NCBI RefSeq assembly: GCF_900111255.1
Contig: NZ_FOGP01000004.1
Location: 186,001 to 250,000 of the forward strand
DNA: 64,000 bases
DNA from: Parafannyhessea umbonata
GTDB taxonomy: Bacteria > Actinomycetota > Coriobacteriia > Coriobacteriales > Atopobiaceae
Direction: 5' to 3'
Shown here: one piece after another, positions 1-8,467 of the stretch
How the letters are laid out: every line of letters starts with the position of its first letter
How positions within the stretch are numbered: position 1 is the first letter of the stretch
Program-made: the position numbers and the translations under genes
Notes under the pieces: model-generated
Databases searched by the model: none
What the model was told of the DNA's origin: nothing
The model's input: only the letters and a program-made list of their open reading frames with translations

Positions 1-609
1 GACTTCAAGGCCGAGGCCGAGAAGGCCGCAGGCGAGCGTGATGACCTTCAGCAGCAGCTCGACGATGCCATGGGACAGGTTGAGGTTGCCAAGAAGGAGG
101 CCGCTGACGCGGTCGACCGCCTCGCGCGCCTCCAGGCTGACTGGGACAACTACCGCCGCCGTACCGCGCAGGAGCGCCTCGACGAGAAGCAGCGCGCCGC
201 AGAGAAGCTCGTGCTGAACCTGCTTCCCGTGCTTGATGACATGGAGCGCGCGTCGGAGCATGCCGCCAAGACCGCTTCTGACGACGAGAACCTGATGCAG
301 TTCGTCGACGGCGTCAATGCGGTCCACGACAAGATGCTCTCGATCCTGAACAAGGAGGGCGTAGAAGTCATCGATCCCGCAGGCGAGGCGTTTGATCCCA
401 TGAACCACCAGGCGGTGGGTCGCGAGGAGAACGCTGACGTTTACGACGAGACCGTCGCGCAGGTCTACCAGAAGGGCTATTCGATGGGTGGCAAGACCAT
501 TCGCAGCGCGATGGTCACGGTTACCTTTGGAGGCCCTAAGCGCCCGGCTTCGTCTGACGGGGACGAGAAGGGCGACGCAGAGTCTGCTTCGGACTCTGAC
601 GCAGAGTAA
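1..609 (+). CDS. grpE: GrpE nucleotide exchange factor (5' end outside window)
   Basis: GrpE is the cytoplasmic exchange factor that releases ADP from DnaK. The frame is open from base 1, so the true start lies upstream; an internal ATG at 70 falls inside the coiled-coil and is not the start. What is visible is a charged helical segment, the dimer region around LQADWDNYRRR, and the C-terminal beta domain with the family pattern DPAGEAFDPMNHQAV followed by VAQVYQKGYSMGGKTIRSAMVTV. The tail is acidic (EKGDAESASDSDAE). It is followed 66 bases later by a J-protein and then hspR, the usual actinobacterial dnaK-grpE-dnaJ-hspR order, so dnaK is expected just left of the window. Confidence 0.95.
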   Translation, partial: DFKAEAEKAAGERDDLQQQLDDAMGQVEVAKKEAADAVDRLARLQADWDNYRRRTAQERLDEKQRAAEKLVLNLLPVLDDMERASEHAAKTASDDENLMQFVDGVNAVHDKMLSILNKEGVEVIDPAGEAFDPMNHQAVGREENADVYDETVAQVYQKGYSMGGKTIRSAMVTVTFGGPKRPASSDGDEKGDAESASDSDAE

Positions 610-675
610 AGCGTAAGACGAGCGCCCGGACCGACAGGTTCGGGCGCAGCCATTGAAAGGGGGCGTTAGCTTCGC

Positions 676-1644
676 ATGGCAGACAAGAGAAATTACTACG
701 ACGTGCTGGGCGTCAAGCGCGATGCCAACGCCGATGAGATAAAAAGGGCCTTTCGCAAGCTTGCGGCGAAGTACCATCCTGACGCGGGTGGCGACGAGCG
801 TAAGTTCAAGGAGGTCAGCGAGGCATACACCACGCTGTCTGACCCGCAGAAGCGGCGCGAGTACGACCAGATGCTGATGTTTGGCGGCATTCCCGGTGCG
901 GACTTTGGCGGATCCGGTGGCCGCAACCGTACGTATACCTACACGGGCGGTGCGGGTGCCGACTGGTCGGAGATCTTCGACAACATCCGCGCCGGCGACG
1001 GTGCCTTTGGCGGCTTCGACTTTTCGAGCATCTTTGGCGGACAACCGGGCGGGCGTCAGTCCACGAGGCCCGTCAAGGGCGGCGATCTCACCATGGTCAT
1101 CGAGGTCGATGCGGACGAGGCCTTTTCCGGCGCACAGCGCAAGGTGAGTTACACCATCCCCTCGACCGGCGAGAAGCAGTCCCTTACCGTTAAGGTGCCT
1201 GCGGGCGCTGTTGACGGTGGCAAGCTTCGCTATCGCGGCCGCGGCGAGTACGGTATGAACGGAGGGGCCCGTGGCGACCTTGTCGTCACGACGCGCGTTG
1301 CGGAGCACCACCTGTTCAAGCGTGATGGTGCCGACGTTCGCATGGAGCTTCCCATCAGCGTGTTCGAGGCGGCCCTAGGTGCCACGGTCGACGTGCCGAC
1401 GCCCGATGGGACGGAGGTCAGGCTCAAGGTTCCGGCCGGAACCCAGGACGGGAAGACCTTCCGCTTCCGTGACCTTGGTGCACCTGACGTCAAGCACAAG
1501 GGCGTTCGCGGTGCCCTGTACGTGAAGGTCCGGGTCCAGGTTCCCACGCGACTGAGCACGAAGGAGCGCGAGGCTCTCGAGGCGCTTCGCTCTGCGGATG
1601 CGCGCAACTACAGGAAGGATGTTGAGCGCTATGGCACAAAGTGA
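676..1644 (+). CDS. dnaJ: DnaJ-family co-chaperone without zinc finger (CbpA-like)
   Basis: J-domain co-chaperone that stimulates the DnaK ATPase and delivers substrate. Residues about 5-68 are the J domain with the HPD motif at 34-36. A Gly/Phe/Asp-rich linker follows (about 75-125), then the two C-terminal substrate-binding beta domains. There are no CxxCxGxG repeats, so this is a type II J protein of CbpA/DnaJ2 type rather than zinc-finger DnaJ; its length of 322 residues agrees. The start ATG is preceded by GGGGGCG. The 3' end overlaps hspR by 14 bases, so the two are probably translationally coupled. Confidence 0.92.
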   Translation: MADKRNYYDVLGVKRDANADEIKRAFRKLAAKYHPDAGGDERKFKEVSEAYTTLSDPQKRREYDQMLMFGGIPGADFGGSGGRNRTYTYTGGAGADWSEIFDNIRAGDGAFGGFDFSSIFGGQPGGRQSTRPVKGGDLTMVIEVDADEAFSGAQRKVSYTIPSTGEKQSLTVKVPAGAVDGGKLRYRGRGEYGMNGGARGDLVVTTRVAEHHLFKRDGADVRMELPISVFEAALGATVDVPTPDGTEVRLKVPAGTQDGKTFRFRDLGAPDVKHKGVRGALYVKVRVQVPTRLSTKEREALEALRSADARNYRKDVERYGTK

Positions 1645-2059
1645 GGCAGAGGGCAAGAACAAGCCCCTCTACATGATCAGCGTGGCCGCCGAGCTGACCG
1701 GCATGCATCCCCAGACCCTGCGCGTCTACGAGCAGAAAGGCCTTGTAACACCTGGTAGGTCGCGGGGCAACACGCGCCTTTACTCCCAGGGCGACATCGA
1801 GCGCCTGAACCTGATCAGCAAGCTTACGGACGAGGGCATCAACCTTGCCGGCGTGGTCAGGATTCTTGACATGCGAGAGCGCGCGGTCGAGCGCGACAAG
1901 CAGATCGATCGCCTGCGTGAGCGCGTACGCGAGCTCGAGGACGAGGTGCACGAGTTCAAGATGCGCGAGAAGATCACGGCTCTCGCGCGCTATGACGGTG
2001 CGGGACCCGAGCAGGTCATGCGCGGGCTCCTCTCAAACGGCGGGGGTCGCGAGGCCTAA
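1631..2059 (+). CDS. hspR: HspR, MerR-family heat-shock repressor
   Basis: MerR-type repressor of chaperone genes, known in actinobacteria to bind HAIR operators with DnaK as co-repressor. The winged helix-turn-helix occupies about residues 10-80 (pattern [21 protein letters not shown], then [17 protein letters not shown]). A coiled-coil dimer helix rich in Arg and Glu follows (about 85-125). The ATG at 1631 is preferred over an in-frame ATG at 1598 because it starts just before the family motif and lies inside the 3' end of the J-protein gene. 142 residues is normal for HspR. A terminator follows, so clpB is transcribed separately. Confidence 0.93.
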   Translation: MAQSEAEGKNKPLYMISVAAELTGMHPQTLRVYEQKGLVTPGRSRGNTRLYSQGDIERLNLISKLTDEGINLAGVVRILDMRERAVERDKQIDRLRERVRELEDEVHEFKMREKITALARYDGAGPEQVMRGLLSNGGGREA

Positions 2060-2130
2060 GGCCGTCTTGCCGCTTCGTGGCAGGCGCTTCTTGTGCGCGT
2101 CGGTGACAACAAGCGCAAAACGTAGTACGG

Positions 2131-2164
2131 GACACCCCTCGCGTTCGCCGGGGGGTGCTTTTTT
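2131..2164 (+). terminator. Rho-independent terminator after hspR
   Basis: A CACCCC / GGGGTG stem with a GC-rich loop is followed directly by six T residues (2159-2164). It closes the grpE-dnaJ-hspR unit and separates it from clpB. Confidence 0.8.
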
Positions 2165-2254
2165 GGCTGTGACCGTCTCGCGCGTAGGGAGGGCGGGACA
2201 CGGAGGCCGTATCTCGGTTTCCTCTACCACGCGCAGAAAATCTATCAAATAAGG

Positions 2255-2273
2255 ACTTAGATTTTTGTTTAGA
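2255..2273 (+). promoter_or_regulatory. Candidate heat-shock operator upstream of clpB
   Basis: ACTTAGATTT at 2255-2264 recurs exactly upstream of hsp20 (7677-7686). A second half-site, TTTAG, follows at 2268-2272. The spot lies in the AT-rich stretch between the hspR terminator and the clpB ribosome-binding site. Binding by HspR or another heat-shock regulator is inference. The motif is a direct repeat rather than the inverted CTTGAGT-N7-ACTCAAG known from mycobacteria and streptomycetes. Confidence 0.4.
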
Positions 2274-2331
2274 CCCCTGTCCGCGGGGAACAATGAACCT
2301 TGATAAAGACTTTCCCAGAAGGGAGAAAAGC

Positions 2332-5010
2332 ATGAGGTTCGACAAGTGGGCGGTTACCGCCCAGGAAGCCCTGCAGGCATCAGTCTCCATTGCCGCAGAC
2401 GCCGAGGCGGGGCAGGTTAAGCCCATCCATCTGCTCAAGGCGCTGCTGTCGTCGGGAGAGCGCAACCTGAGCGCTGTCATCGAGCGCGTCGGTGCCGATC
2501 CCGCCCAGGTCGAGGCGCAGGTCGACGACGAGATTGCGAAGTCCCCGCGCGTGACGGGCGATATGAGCCAGATGGGTATCTCGAGCGAGCTTACGCGCGT
2601 GGGTGACGCGGCCGAGAAGCTCGCCTCGAAGATGGGCGACAGCTATGTGACCAGCGAACATCTCCTGTGTGCCCTGGCCGACGACAAGACCGAGGCGGGT
2701 GGCACCCTCAAGGCCGCGGGCGTAACGAGCAGGCGCGTGCAGGAGGCCTATGAGGACCTGCGCGGCAACGAGCGCGTGACCTCCCAGGACCAGAAGACGC
2801 AGTTCGAGGCGCTCGAGCAGTATGGTCGCAACGTGACCGACCTTGCCCGTCAGGGCAAGCTCGACCCCGTCATCGGCCGCGTCGAGGAGATTCGTCGCAC
2901 CATCCAGGTGCTGAGCCGCCGCACCAAGAACAACCCCGTACTTATCGGTGAGCCAGGTGTCGGCAAGACCGCCATCGTCGAGGGACTTGCTGAGCGCATC
3001 GTCGCCGGCGACGTCCCCTCCACCATCCGCGACAAGGACATCGTCGAGCTTGACATGAGCGCGCTCGTCGCCGGCGCAAAGTACCGCGGCGAGTTCGAGG
3101 ACCGCCTCAAGAGCGTGCTGAAGGAAGTCGAGAAGTCCGCAGGCAGGATCATCCTGTTCATCGACGAGCTCCACACCATCGTGGGCGCCGGCGCCACCGA
3201 GGGGTCGATGGACGCGGGCAACATCCTCAAGCCCGCGTTGGCCCGCGGCGAGCTCCACGCCATTGGCGCCACGACGCTGGACGAGTATCGCAAGTACATC
3301 GAGAAGGACCAGGCCCTTGCTCGCCGCTTCCAGACCGTCTTGGTGAGCGAGCCCAGCGTCGAGGACAGCGTCAGCATTCTCCGCGGCCTCAAGGAGAAGT
3401 ACGAGCAGCACCATCGCGTTCGCATCACCGATGCGGCGCTGGTCTCTGCGGCCGACCTCTCGAACCGATACATCAGCGGGCGCTTTCTGCCCGACAAGGC
3501 CATCGACCTGGTAGACGAGGCCGCATCGCGCCTGCGCATGGAGCTGGACTCCATGCCGGCCGAGATCGACGCCGTTGATCGCCAGCTCACGCAGATGCAA
3601 ATCGAGGAGCAGGCCCTCCTGAAGGAGGAGGATGCCGCGAGTCGCGAGAGGCTGGAGGCGCTTCGCAAGGAGATCGCCGTCACGCGCGAGAAGCTTGATG
3701 GAATGAAGGCCAATTGGCAGAACGAGAAGGGTGCAATCGACCGGGTCCAGGATCTCAAGGGCAAGATCGAGGAGGCCAAGGGTCAGGTTGAGCTCGCCAC
3801 GCGCGCGGGAGACCTCGCAAAGGCATCCGAGCTGCGCTATGGCACGCTTCCGGAGCTGCAGCGCCAGTACGACGAGGCCGAGCGGGCACTTTCTGCCAAG
3901 CAGGAAGCCGGCGGCATCCTGAAGGAGGAGGTCACGAGTGAGGAGATTGCGGAAGTGGTCTCCTCGTGGACCGGCATCCCCGTCTCCAAGATGATGCAGG
4001 GCGAGATGGACAAGCTCAAGGGGCTCGAGGATGAGCTGCACAAGCGCGTCATCGGGCAGGATGAGGCTGTCTCGGCCGTAGCTGCCGCCGTTCGCCGCAG
4101 CCGCGCGGGCCTGTCTGACCCCAATCGTCCGCTGGGAAGCTTCTTCTTCCTAGGCCCCACTGGCGTCGGCAAGACCGAGCTCGCGAAGACGCTCGCCGAG
4201 CGTCTGTTCGACGATGAGAAGGCCTTGGTGCGCATCGACATGTCCGAGTACATGGAGAAGTTCAGCGTCCAGCGCCTTATCGGCGCCCCTCCCGGATACG
4301 TGGGCTACGACGAGGGTGGCCAGCTGACAGAGGCCGTTCGGCGCCGTCCCTATTCCGTCATCCTTCTGGACGAGATGGAGAAGGCGCATCCGGACGTGTT
4401 CAACGTCCTGCTCCAGGTGCTCGACGACGGCCGCCTGACTGACGGCCAGGGCCGCGTGGTGAGCTTCAAGAACACGATCATCATCATGACCAGCAACGTC
4501 GGCAGTCAGTTTATCGCCGGCGCGACTGCCTCGAGCGATCCCGATGCCGTTCAGAAGCGGGTGAACGATGCGTTGCGTGCGACGTTCAAGCCGGAGTTCC
4601 TCAACCGCATCGATGACGTCGTGGTCTTCCACGCGCTTGGCCTTGGCGACATCGAGAAGATCGTGGACATCCAACTCGCAGACGTTCGCCGGCGCCTTGC
4701 CCGCGAGCGCATCACGCTCGAGCTGACTCCGGCTGCCATCCAGTCGCTCTCTCTTGACGGCCTCGACCCCGTCTATGGAGCGCGTCCGCTCAAGCGCCTG
4801 ATCCAGCGCCAGGTGGTCGACAACGTCGCAGGCCTCGTCATTGACGGCAAGCTGCACGAGGGCGACACGGTGCGCGTTGACGTTGGGGCGGATGACCGCC
4901 TGTTCGCCGAGCGCGTCGAGACGCCTTCCGTCTATGCTCACGCGGCGAGCTCCGAGGCACCAGGGGCTCATTCAGATGTCGACCCGATCGAGGCCGATGG
5001 GGTGGAGTAG
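2332..5010 (+). CDS. clpB: ClpB protein disaggregase
   Basis: Hexameric AAA+ chaperone that works with DnaK to pull proteins out of aggregates. Domains in order: Clp N-domain repeats (about 1-145), first AAA module with Walker A GEPGVGKT near 206 and Walker B LFIDELH, the coiled-coil M domain (about 410-530) that marks ClpB rather than ClpC, and a second AAA module with Walker A GPTGVGKT near 608 and the GAPPGYVGY pore loop. The start at MRFDKW is chosen over an in-frame ATG at 2293 because GAAGGGAG lies just before it. The tail beyond about residue 865 is slightly longer than usual and acidic. Probable HspR regulon member. Confidence 0.97.
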   Translation: MRFDKWAVTAQEALQASVSIAADAEAGQVKPIHLLKALLSSGERNLSAVIERVGADPAQVEAQVDDEIAKSPRVTGDMSQMGISSELTRVGDAAEKLASKMGDSYVTSEHLLCALADDKTEAGGTLKAAGVTSRRVQEAYEDLRGNERVTSQDQKTQFEALEQYGRNVTDLARQGKLDPVIGRVEEIRRTIQVLSRRTKNNPVLIGEPGVGKTAIVEGLAERIVAGDVPSTIRDKDIVELDMSALVAGAKYRGEFEDRLKSVLKEVEKSAGRIILFIDELHTIVGAGATEGSMDAGNILKPALARGELHAIGATTLDEYRKYIEKDQALARRFQTVLVSEPSVEDSVSILRGLKEKYEQHHRVRITDAALVSAADLSNRYISGRFLPDKAIDLVDEAASRLRMELDSMPAEIDAVDRQLTQMQIEEQALLKEEDAASRERLEALRKEIAVTREKLDGMKANWQNEKGAIDRVQDLKGKIEEAKGQVELATRAGDLAKASELRYGTLPELQRQYDEAERALSAKQEAGGILKEEVTSEEIAEVVSSWTGIPVSKMMQGEMDKLKGLEDELHKRVIGQDEAVSAVAAAVRRSRAGLSDPNRPLGSFFFLGPTGVGKTELAKTLAERLFDDEKALVRIDMSEYMEKFSVQRLIGAPPGYVGYDEGGQLTEAVRRRPYSVILLDEMEKAHPDVFNVLLQVLDDGRLTDGQGRVVSFKNTIIIMTSNVGSQFIAGATASSDPDAVQKRVNDALRATFKPEFLNRIDDVVVFHALGLGDIEKIVDIQLADVRRRLARERITLELTPAAIQSLSLDGLDPVYGARPLKRLIQRQVVDNVAGLVIDGKLHEGDTVRVDVGADDRLFAERVETPSVYAHAASSEAPGAHSDVDPIEADGVE

Positions 5011-5107
5011 CAGAAGCGGCCCGCGGGCTGTCCTGGGGGTTGCGGTGCGCATCGATGCGAAGGTCGACCTGGTTCTTGTGCTAGAAGAACGACATGGTGT
5101 GGTCCAA

Positions 5108-5137
5108 GGGGCTGCCGGGCAGACGTCCGGCAGCCCC
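5108..5137 (+). terminator. GC-rich hairpin after clpB
   Basis: A perfect 11-bp stem (GGGGCTGCCGG at 5108-5118 with CCGGCAGCCCC at 5127-5137) closes an 8-base loop and is followed by TCTCGG. The T tract is weak. The rest of the interval from 5011 to 5223 shows nothing else recognisable. Confidence 0.55.
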
Positions 5138-5223
5138 TCTCGGTTGCGCCTGCGCCACGTGTGGCGCTCAGGCGAGCAGAGATGCGCGATAATGATGCAA
5201 AAGCTGGTGAGAGGGGGGCATAA

Positions 5224-6741
5224 ATGGGACTCGAAGAGGATGCGGGGCAGGTCGAGGAGCCGGCAGCCGAGGCCAAGCCGATGCAGGGTCGCCTGAGCGA
5301 TCCCTCTGCCGAGCCGACGACGCCTCTCTCGCAGAACTCGGAGGACGTCGTCGAGGACGCCTCGGGGTCTGCGGTGAACAGCCTCGACAGCTTCGGGCAG
5401 GTTTCGCCCGAGAAGACCGTGCTTCGCTCCGTGAGGCCGCCGAGCACGAGCGTCCCGCAGGAGCCCCAGCTGGAAAGGAAACGTCGCAAGCGCGCCGTTG
5501 TGGTCGCCGCGGCTTTGGTTGCGGCAGGACTTGCCGCCGTCGCCGCGTTCGTGACCTATGGCATGGAGCTTTGGGGTGGTCGAAGCATTCCCGAGGTCAC
5601 GGGCTACACGCGGCGTGCAGCTACCGAGAAGCTCGAGGCTCGTGGCTTCCAGGTCGTGGTGGAGGATCAGCCGAGCGACAAGACGGCGGGCATCGTGCTC
5701 GAGACGCGCCCCCCGGTGGGGGCGCGCGTGGCAGAGGGTTCCCAGGTCATCCTGGTGGTCGCCGCGCCCCACGTCGTGCCCGACGTGGTGGGCAAGCCGC
5801 TCGAGGAGGGTCGCAAGGCAATCGAGGACGCTGGTGCCGAGAACGTAGCCATCGAGTTCGTCTCTTCTGACGACCCCGAGGGGAGCATTGTCTCGGTGTG
5901 TCCCGAGGCCGGCCAGACCTTTTCCTCTCAAGACACCATCACGATTACCGTTGCCCAGGCCTACACCGTGCCCTACGTGCTCGGCATGCAGGAGGCCGAG
6001 GCGAGTAAGAAGGTCACTGCGGCGGGGCTGAGCCCCAAGGTGGCCTACGTCCGCTCCAAGAAGCCGGCCGGCACCGTCGTGGCGGTCAATCCCGACCAAG
6101 GCACCAAGATATCTGCCGGCGGCGCTGTGGAGCTCAGCGTCTCCGCCTACGTTCCCGAGGACTACCGTCACCTGCTTGAGTACTTCTCCTGTCCCACAGA
6201 CAAGCTCGAACAGTTCCTGGGCGAGCAGGGCTTTGCACTCTCGAGCTCGCAAAGCGAAGGCGAGGGCTACGAGATCGTCTATAACGCTGCCCACGCCACC
6301 GTCGTGTTCGATGACCAGCCCTTCTCGCACCATTACGGCATTCCGTCGGGCGAGTCGCTTGGACATGGCGTGGACGGCACGTTCTTCAACGGGATACGTC
6401 TCGACATGGACGCATCGGAGCTTTCCGGCGTGACGACCGACGACCGCTCGGCTGTGGAGTCGGTTGCCAACGCCTGTGGGTTTGGCAACATCCAGGACCT
6501 GTGTACGCAAGACGACATCAAGGCTCCCGGAGGCATGGTGCCCTCTGGTGCCGGTGGCATGACCTTCGCCTGCGGCAGTGGGGTTGAGGGAGACTACACC
6601 TGGACCGTGCTCGTCTGGAGCTACGACGGCACGCGCCACGCCTGCGCCACGTGTGCGCTCTCGACGATATACGACGGAAGGATCCAGGGGTTCGGCGGCG
6701 TTTGCGATTATGTCGCGACGATCGACCTCTTTACGGAATAG
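5224..6741 (+). CDS. Membrane-anchored PASTA-repeat protein without a kinase domain
   Basis: The protein has 505 residues: an acidic, low-complexity cytoplasmic N-terminus (1-85), one membrane helix (about 90-112, VVVAAALVAAGLAAVAAF preceded by KRRKR), then three PASTA-type repeats (about 118-312) each with a proline-valine entry (IPEVTGYT, VPDVVGKP, VPYVLGM). A C-terminal domain of about 190 residues follows that I do not recognise; it contains seven cysteines, several as near pairs (ACATCAL), which suggests disulphides outside the cell. PASTA repeats bind muropeptides or beta-lactams in known kinases and PBPs, so sensing the wall is a reasonable inference. There is no catalytic domain. The start has a GAGAGGGGG site. 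Confidence 0.75.
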   Translation: MGLEEDAGQVEEPAAEAKPMQGRLSDPSAEPTTPLSQNSEDVVEDASGSAVNSLDSFGQVSPEKTVLRSVRPPSTSVPQEPQLERKRRKRAVVVAAALVAAGLAAVAAFVTYGMELWGGRSIPEVTGYTRRAATEKLEARGFQVVVEDQPSDKTAGIVLETRPPVGARVAEGSQVILVVAAPHVVPDVVGKPLEEGRKAIEDAGAENVAIEFVSSDDPEGSIVSVCPEAGQTFSSQDTITITVAQAYTVPYVLGMQEAEASKKVTAAGLSPKVAYVRSKKPAGTVVAVNPDQGTKISAGGAVELSVSAYVPEDYRHLLEYFSCPTDKLEQFLGEQGFALSSSQSEGEGYEIVYNAAHATVVFDDQPFSHHYGIPSGESLGHGVDGTFFNGIRLDMDASELSGVTTDDRSAVESVANACGFGNIQDLCTQDDIKAPGGMVPSGAGGMTFACGSGVEGDYTWTVLVWSYDGTRHACATCALSTIYDGRIQGFGGVCDYVATIDLFTE

Positions 6742-6752
6742 GAGTGATTCGC

Positions 6753-6992
6753 ATGGCCGGCGAAAGCGAGCCGCGAGAGGACGTTCTACAGGATTCGGGC
6801 AAGGCGGCCGACTCGCGTTCCGTTGCAAAGAAGCCAAGGGGAGAAGTGCGCGGCCCAAGATCCACGGGAGACTCCCAGCCGGCGAACGACCCCTTCATCC
6901 GTGCGGAAAACGAGGACGACGATGGCTACGATCCCTATTCCGATAGGCGGCCTGCGGCGGAGCCCCTGTTCGAGCGAGACCCCTGGGACTAG
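6753..6992 (+). CDS. Small acidic hypothetical protein
   Basis: 79 residues, highly charged and probably disordered, ending in an aromatic-acidic tail (YDPYSDRRP then FERDPWD). The ATG is 12 bases after the stop of the PASTA protein gene, with GGAG between them, so the two are likely cotranscribed. The last four bases overlap the convergent gene on the other strand. No family is recognised. A role with the PASTA protein is inferred only from position. Confidence 0.5.
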   Translation: MAGESEPREDVLQDSGKAADSRSVAKKPRGEVRGPRSTGDSQPANDPFIRAENEDDDGYDPYSDRRPAAEPLFERDPWD

Positions 6993-7552
6993 TTGCCCAG
7001 CATCTTTGCGATGAGGAGCACGACCAGTGTCAGGGCAAGAATGATGACCAGGAGTCCGATGGTCGCACGGCGCTTCTTTGCGCGCTCGCGTGACTCGAAG
7101 ATGGTCCTGCGGCCCTTGGGTACCTCGAGGTACTGACCATACTGGCCACCCGTGAAGCCGCTTCGGTCGTTTCGGGCACGGCGATAGGTCCTGCTGCCCG
7201 AAAGCGCGCCCCCCCTTACGGTGATGTTGGAGTCATGTGCGTAGCCGCTCGTGCTGATGTTGCCGTCTTCGCTCAGGTCGTTGATGGCCTCCTGGGTCTT
7301 GTGGGGAGCCCTCTGGCGCACGTAGGGCGGGATGTTGCTGGGGTGGTTCTTCCCGAATAGAGGGTCGGTCGAGGACTGGCCTGCCGGTCGCTTTGCCCAG
7401 GGCAGGTCCTCCTGCTGCGGCTGCTGCGCACGTGGTTGGGAATTCTGCCAAGCGTCCTGCTCCGACGTGGCTGAACGCGGCTGCTCGGGCCCCGGGGCGG
7501 ACGCTCCCTGCGTCTGGCTTGGGCTCTGATCGAAGTCGTCAACGTCTGACAT
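6989..7552 (-). CDS. Tail-anchored hypothetical membrane protein
   Basis: 187 residues. The first 150 are hydrophilic and rich in Gln, Ser and Pro, with a DPLFGKNHPSNIPPY segment. A single hydrophobic helix sits at the extreme C-terminus (about 165-184, ATIGLLVIILALTLVVLLIA) after a basic KKRR stretch, which predicts a tail anchor with the bulk in the cytoplasm. The DPLF and PWAKRP segments echo the EPLFERDPWD end of the convergent small protein. This may be a shared interaction motif, or simply composition. Start ATG has AGGGGGA upstream. No family is recognised. Confidence 0.6.
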   Translation of the reverse strand: MSDVDDFDQSPSQTQGASAPGPEQPRSATSEQDAWQNSQPRAQQPQQEDLPWAKRPAGQSSTDPLFGKNHPSNIPPYVRQRAPHKTQEAINDLSEDGNISTSGYAHDSNITVRGGALSGSRTYRRARNDRSGFTGGQYGQYLEVPKGRRTIFESRERAKKRRATIGLLVIILALTLVVLLIAKMLGN

Positions 7553-7676
7553 AGATTCCCCCTATGGCCTCCTACACTCTCGCATCTCATGATACGGCAG
7601 TGTCGTGACCGTCCTTCCGAAAATAGCGTTCTTGGCACTAACGTGGGGGAAGGGTCATAAAACCTAATGTAACCTT

Positions 7677-7730
7677 ACTTAGATTTGCTTAGTATTTGTA
7701 ACTTAGAAAACCTTTTGAACTGAGTATAAA
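7677..7730 (+). promoter_or_regulatory. hsp20 promoter with triple CTTAG repeat
   Basis: CTTAG occurs at 7678-7682, 7688-7692 and 7702-7706. The first copy is part of ACTTAGATTT, shared with the clpB upstream region. A TATAAA box at 7725-7730 lies 17 bases after CTTAGA (7702-7707), so the third copy would cover the -35 position, as expected for a repressor site. The regulator is inferred to be HspR. Confidence 0.45.
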
Positions 7731-7808
7731 TCTTGCGGCAGTGGGAACATATAACAGCGAACCCAGGGGCGTCCAAAAGAGGCGCCAAATCGCAAGGAGT
7801 GATTCGCT

Positions 7809-8237
7809 ATGGCAAGCATGGTTCCGTATGGCAACTTTGACAGGGCCCTCCGCAGGGCTTGGCCGCTCGACGCATTTGACGAGTTCTTCTCGCCGCTGAG
7901 CACCCTAAGCACCGACGCGGGCTTCAAGATGAACGTCGAGGACGCGGACGACAGGTACGTCATCACCGCGGAGCTTGCGGGTGTCAAGCGCGACGAGATC
8001 GACGTTGAGCTCAATGAAGGCCGCCTGTCCATCTCGGTCGACAAGAAGGAGTCCGACGAGGAGAAGGGCAAGAATTACCTGCACAAGGAATCCACGGAGT
8101 GGAAGGCGTCCCGTGGCGTCTACCTCAAGGACGCCTCGACCTCTGGCCTGAGCGCAAAGCTCGAGGGTGGCATCCTCACCGTCAACGTTCCGAAGCAGGA
8201 GGAGAAGGCCAACGTCACCAAGGTCTCGATTGACTAA
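7809..8237 (+). CDS. hsp20: Hsp20 / alpha-crystallin small heat-shock protein
   Basis: ATP-independent holdase that binds unfolding proteins for later rescue by DnaK and ClpB. 142 residues: N-terminal arm with FDEFFSPLS, then the alpha-crystallin beta sandwich (about 35-135) with the family patterns ADDRYVITAELAGVKRDEIDVEL and, near the end, LSAKLEGGILTVNVPK. The start is preceded by AAGGAG. The upstream region shares a sequence block with clpB, and a strong terminator follows, so the gene is a single-gene unit. Confidence 0.95.
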   Translation: MASMVPYGNFDRALRRAWPLDAFDEFFSPLSTLSTDAGFKMNVEDADDRYVITAELAGVKRDEIDVELNEGRLSISVDKKESDEEKGKNYLHKESTEWKASRGVYLKDASTSGLSAKLEGGILTVNVPKQEEKANVTKVSID

Positions 8238-8285
8238 TTCCCTGCGCCTCGCCGCGAGCGAGTTGCGACAGGAGAACTGACTTGG

Positions 8286-8325
8286 ACGGGAGGCGATGCG
8301 TTGCATCGCCTCCCGTTTCTTGTTT
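8286..8325 (+). terminator. Strong Rho-independent terminator after hsp20
   Basis: A perfect 14-bp stem (ACGGGAGGCGATGC at 8286-8299 with its complement at 8303-8316) closes a GTT loop and is followed by TTTCTTGTTT. Confidence 0.9.
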
Positions 8326-8340
8326 GGTGCGCGACACGGC

Positions 8341-8384
8341 TTGCTGGGGGGCTAGTTGCTGGGGGGGCTAGCTCGAGGCGCCCG
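8341..8384. repeat. Short tandem repeat and relic of the pknB 3' end
   Basis: TTGCTGGGGGGCTAG (8341-8355) is repeated with one extra G at 8356-8371. Bases 8366-8384 match 8466-8484, the stop codon and last codons of pknB, at 17 of 19 positions, exactly 100 bases away. The simplest reading is an old duplication of the gene's end. Confidence 0.5.
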
Positions 8385-8392
8385 CCGACGCA

Positions 8393-8438
8393 GAAAAAGG
8401 GCACCCACGTCGCACTGTGTGCTGAGCGTAGGTGCCCT
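8393..8438 (-). terminator. Rho-independent terminator of the pknB operon
   Basis: Read on the minus strand, GGGCACC (8431-8437) pairs with GGTGCCC (8399-8405), extended by CG-rich inner pairs, and is followed by TTTTTCT. It ends the 8.4-18.1 kb kinase and cell-wall operon. Confidence 0.85.
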
Positions 8439-8467
8439 ATGGGTTGCTTTGGCGTTGTGCGGATAGG

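Noticed and set aside
676-1644. Truncated or damaged canonical DnaJ
   Set aside because: The zinc-finger region is missing without any frameshift and the length is normal for CbpA-type proteins, so it is a different type rather than a broken gene.
2380-4041. Long antisense open frame opposite clpB (553 codons), and similar long frames opposite nifJ, pgi, ftsH and the folate genes
   Set aside because: They lie wholly opposite genes with clear families, show Leu/Val/Asp/Gly-rich mirror composition typical of GC-rich antisense frames, and lack sensible starts or motifs.
5108-5137. A riboswitch or RNA gene downstream of clpB
   Set aside because: Only a single GC-rich hairpin is present; no conserved RNA pattern could be recognised.
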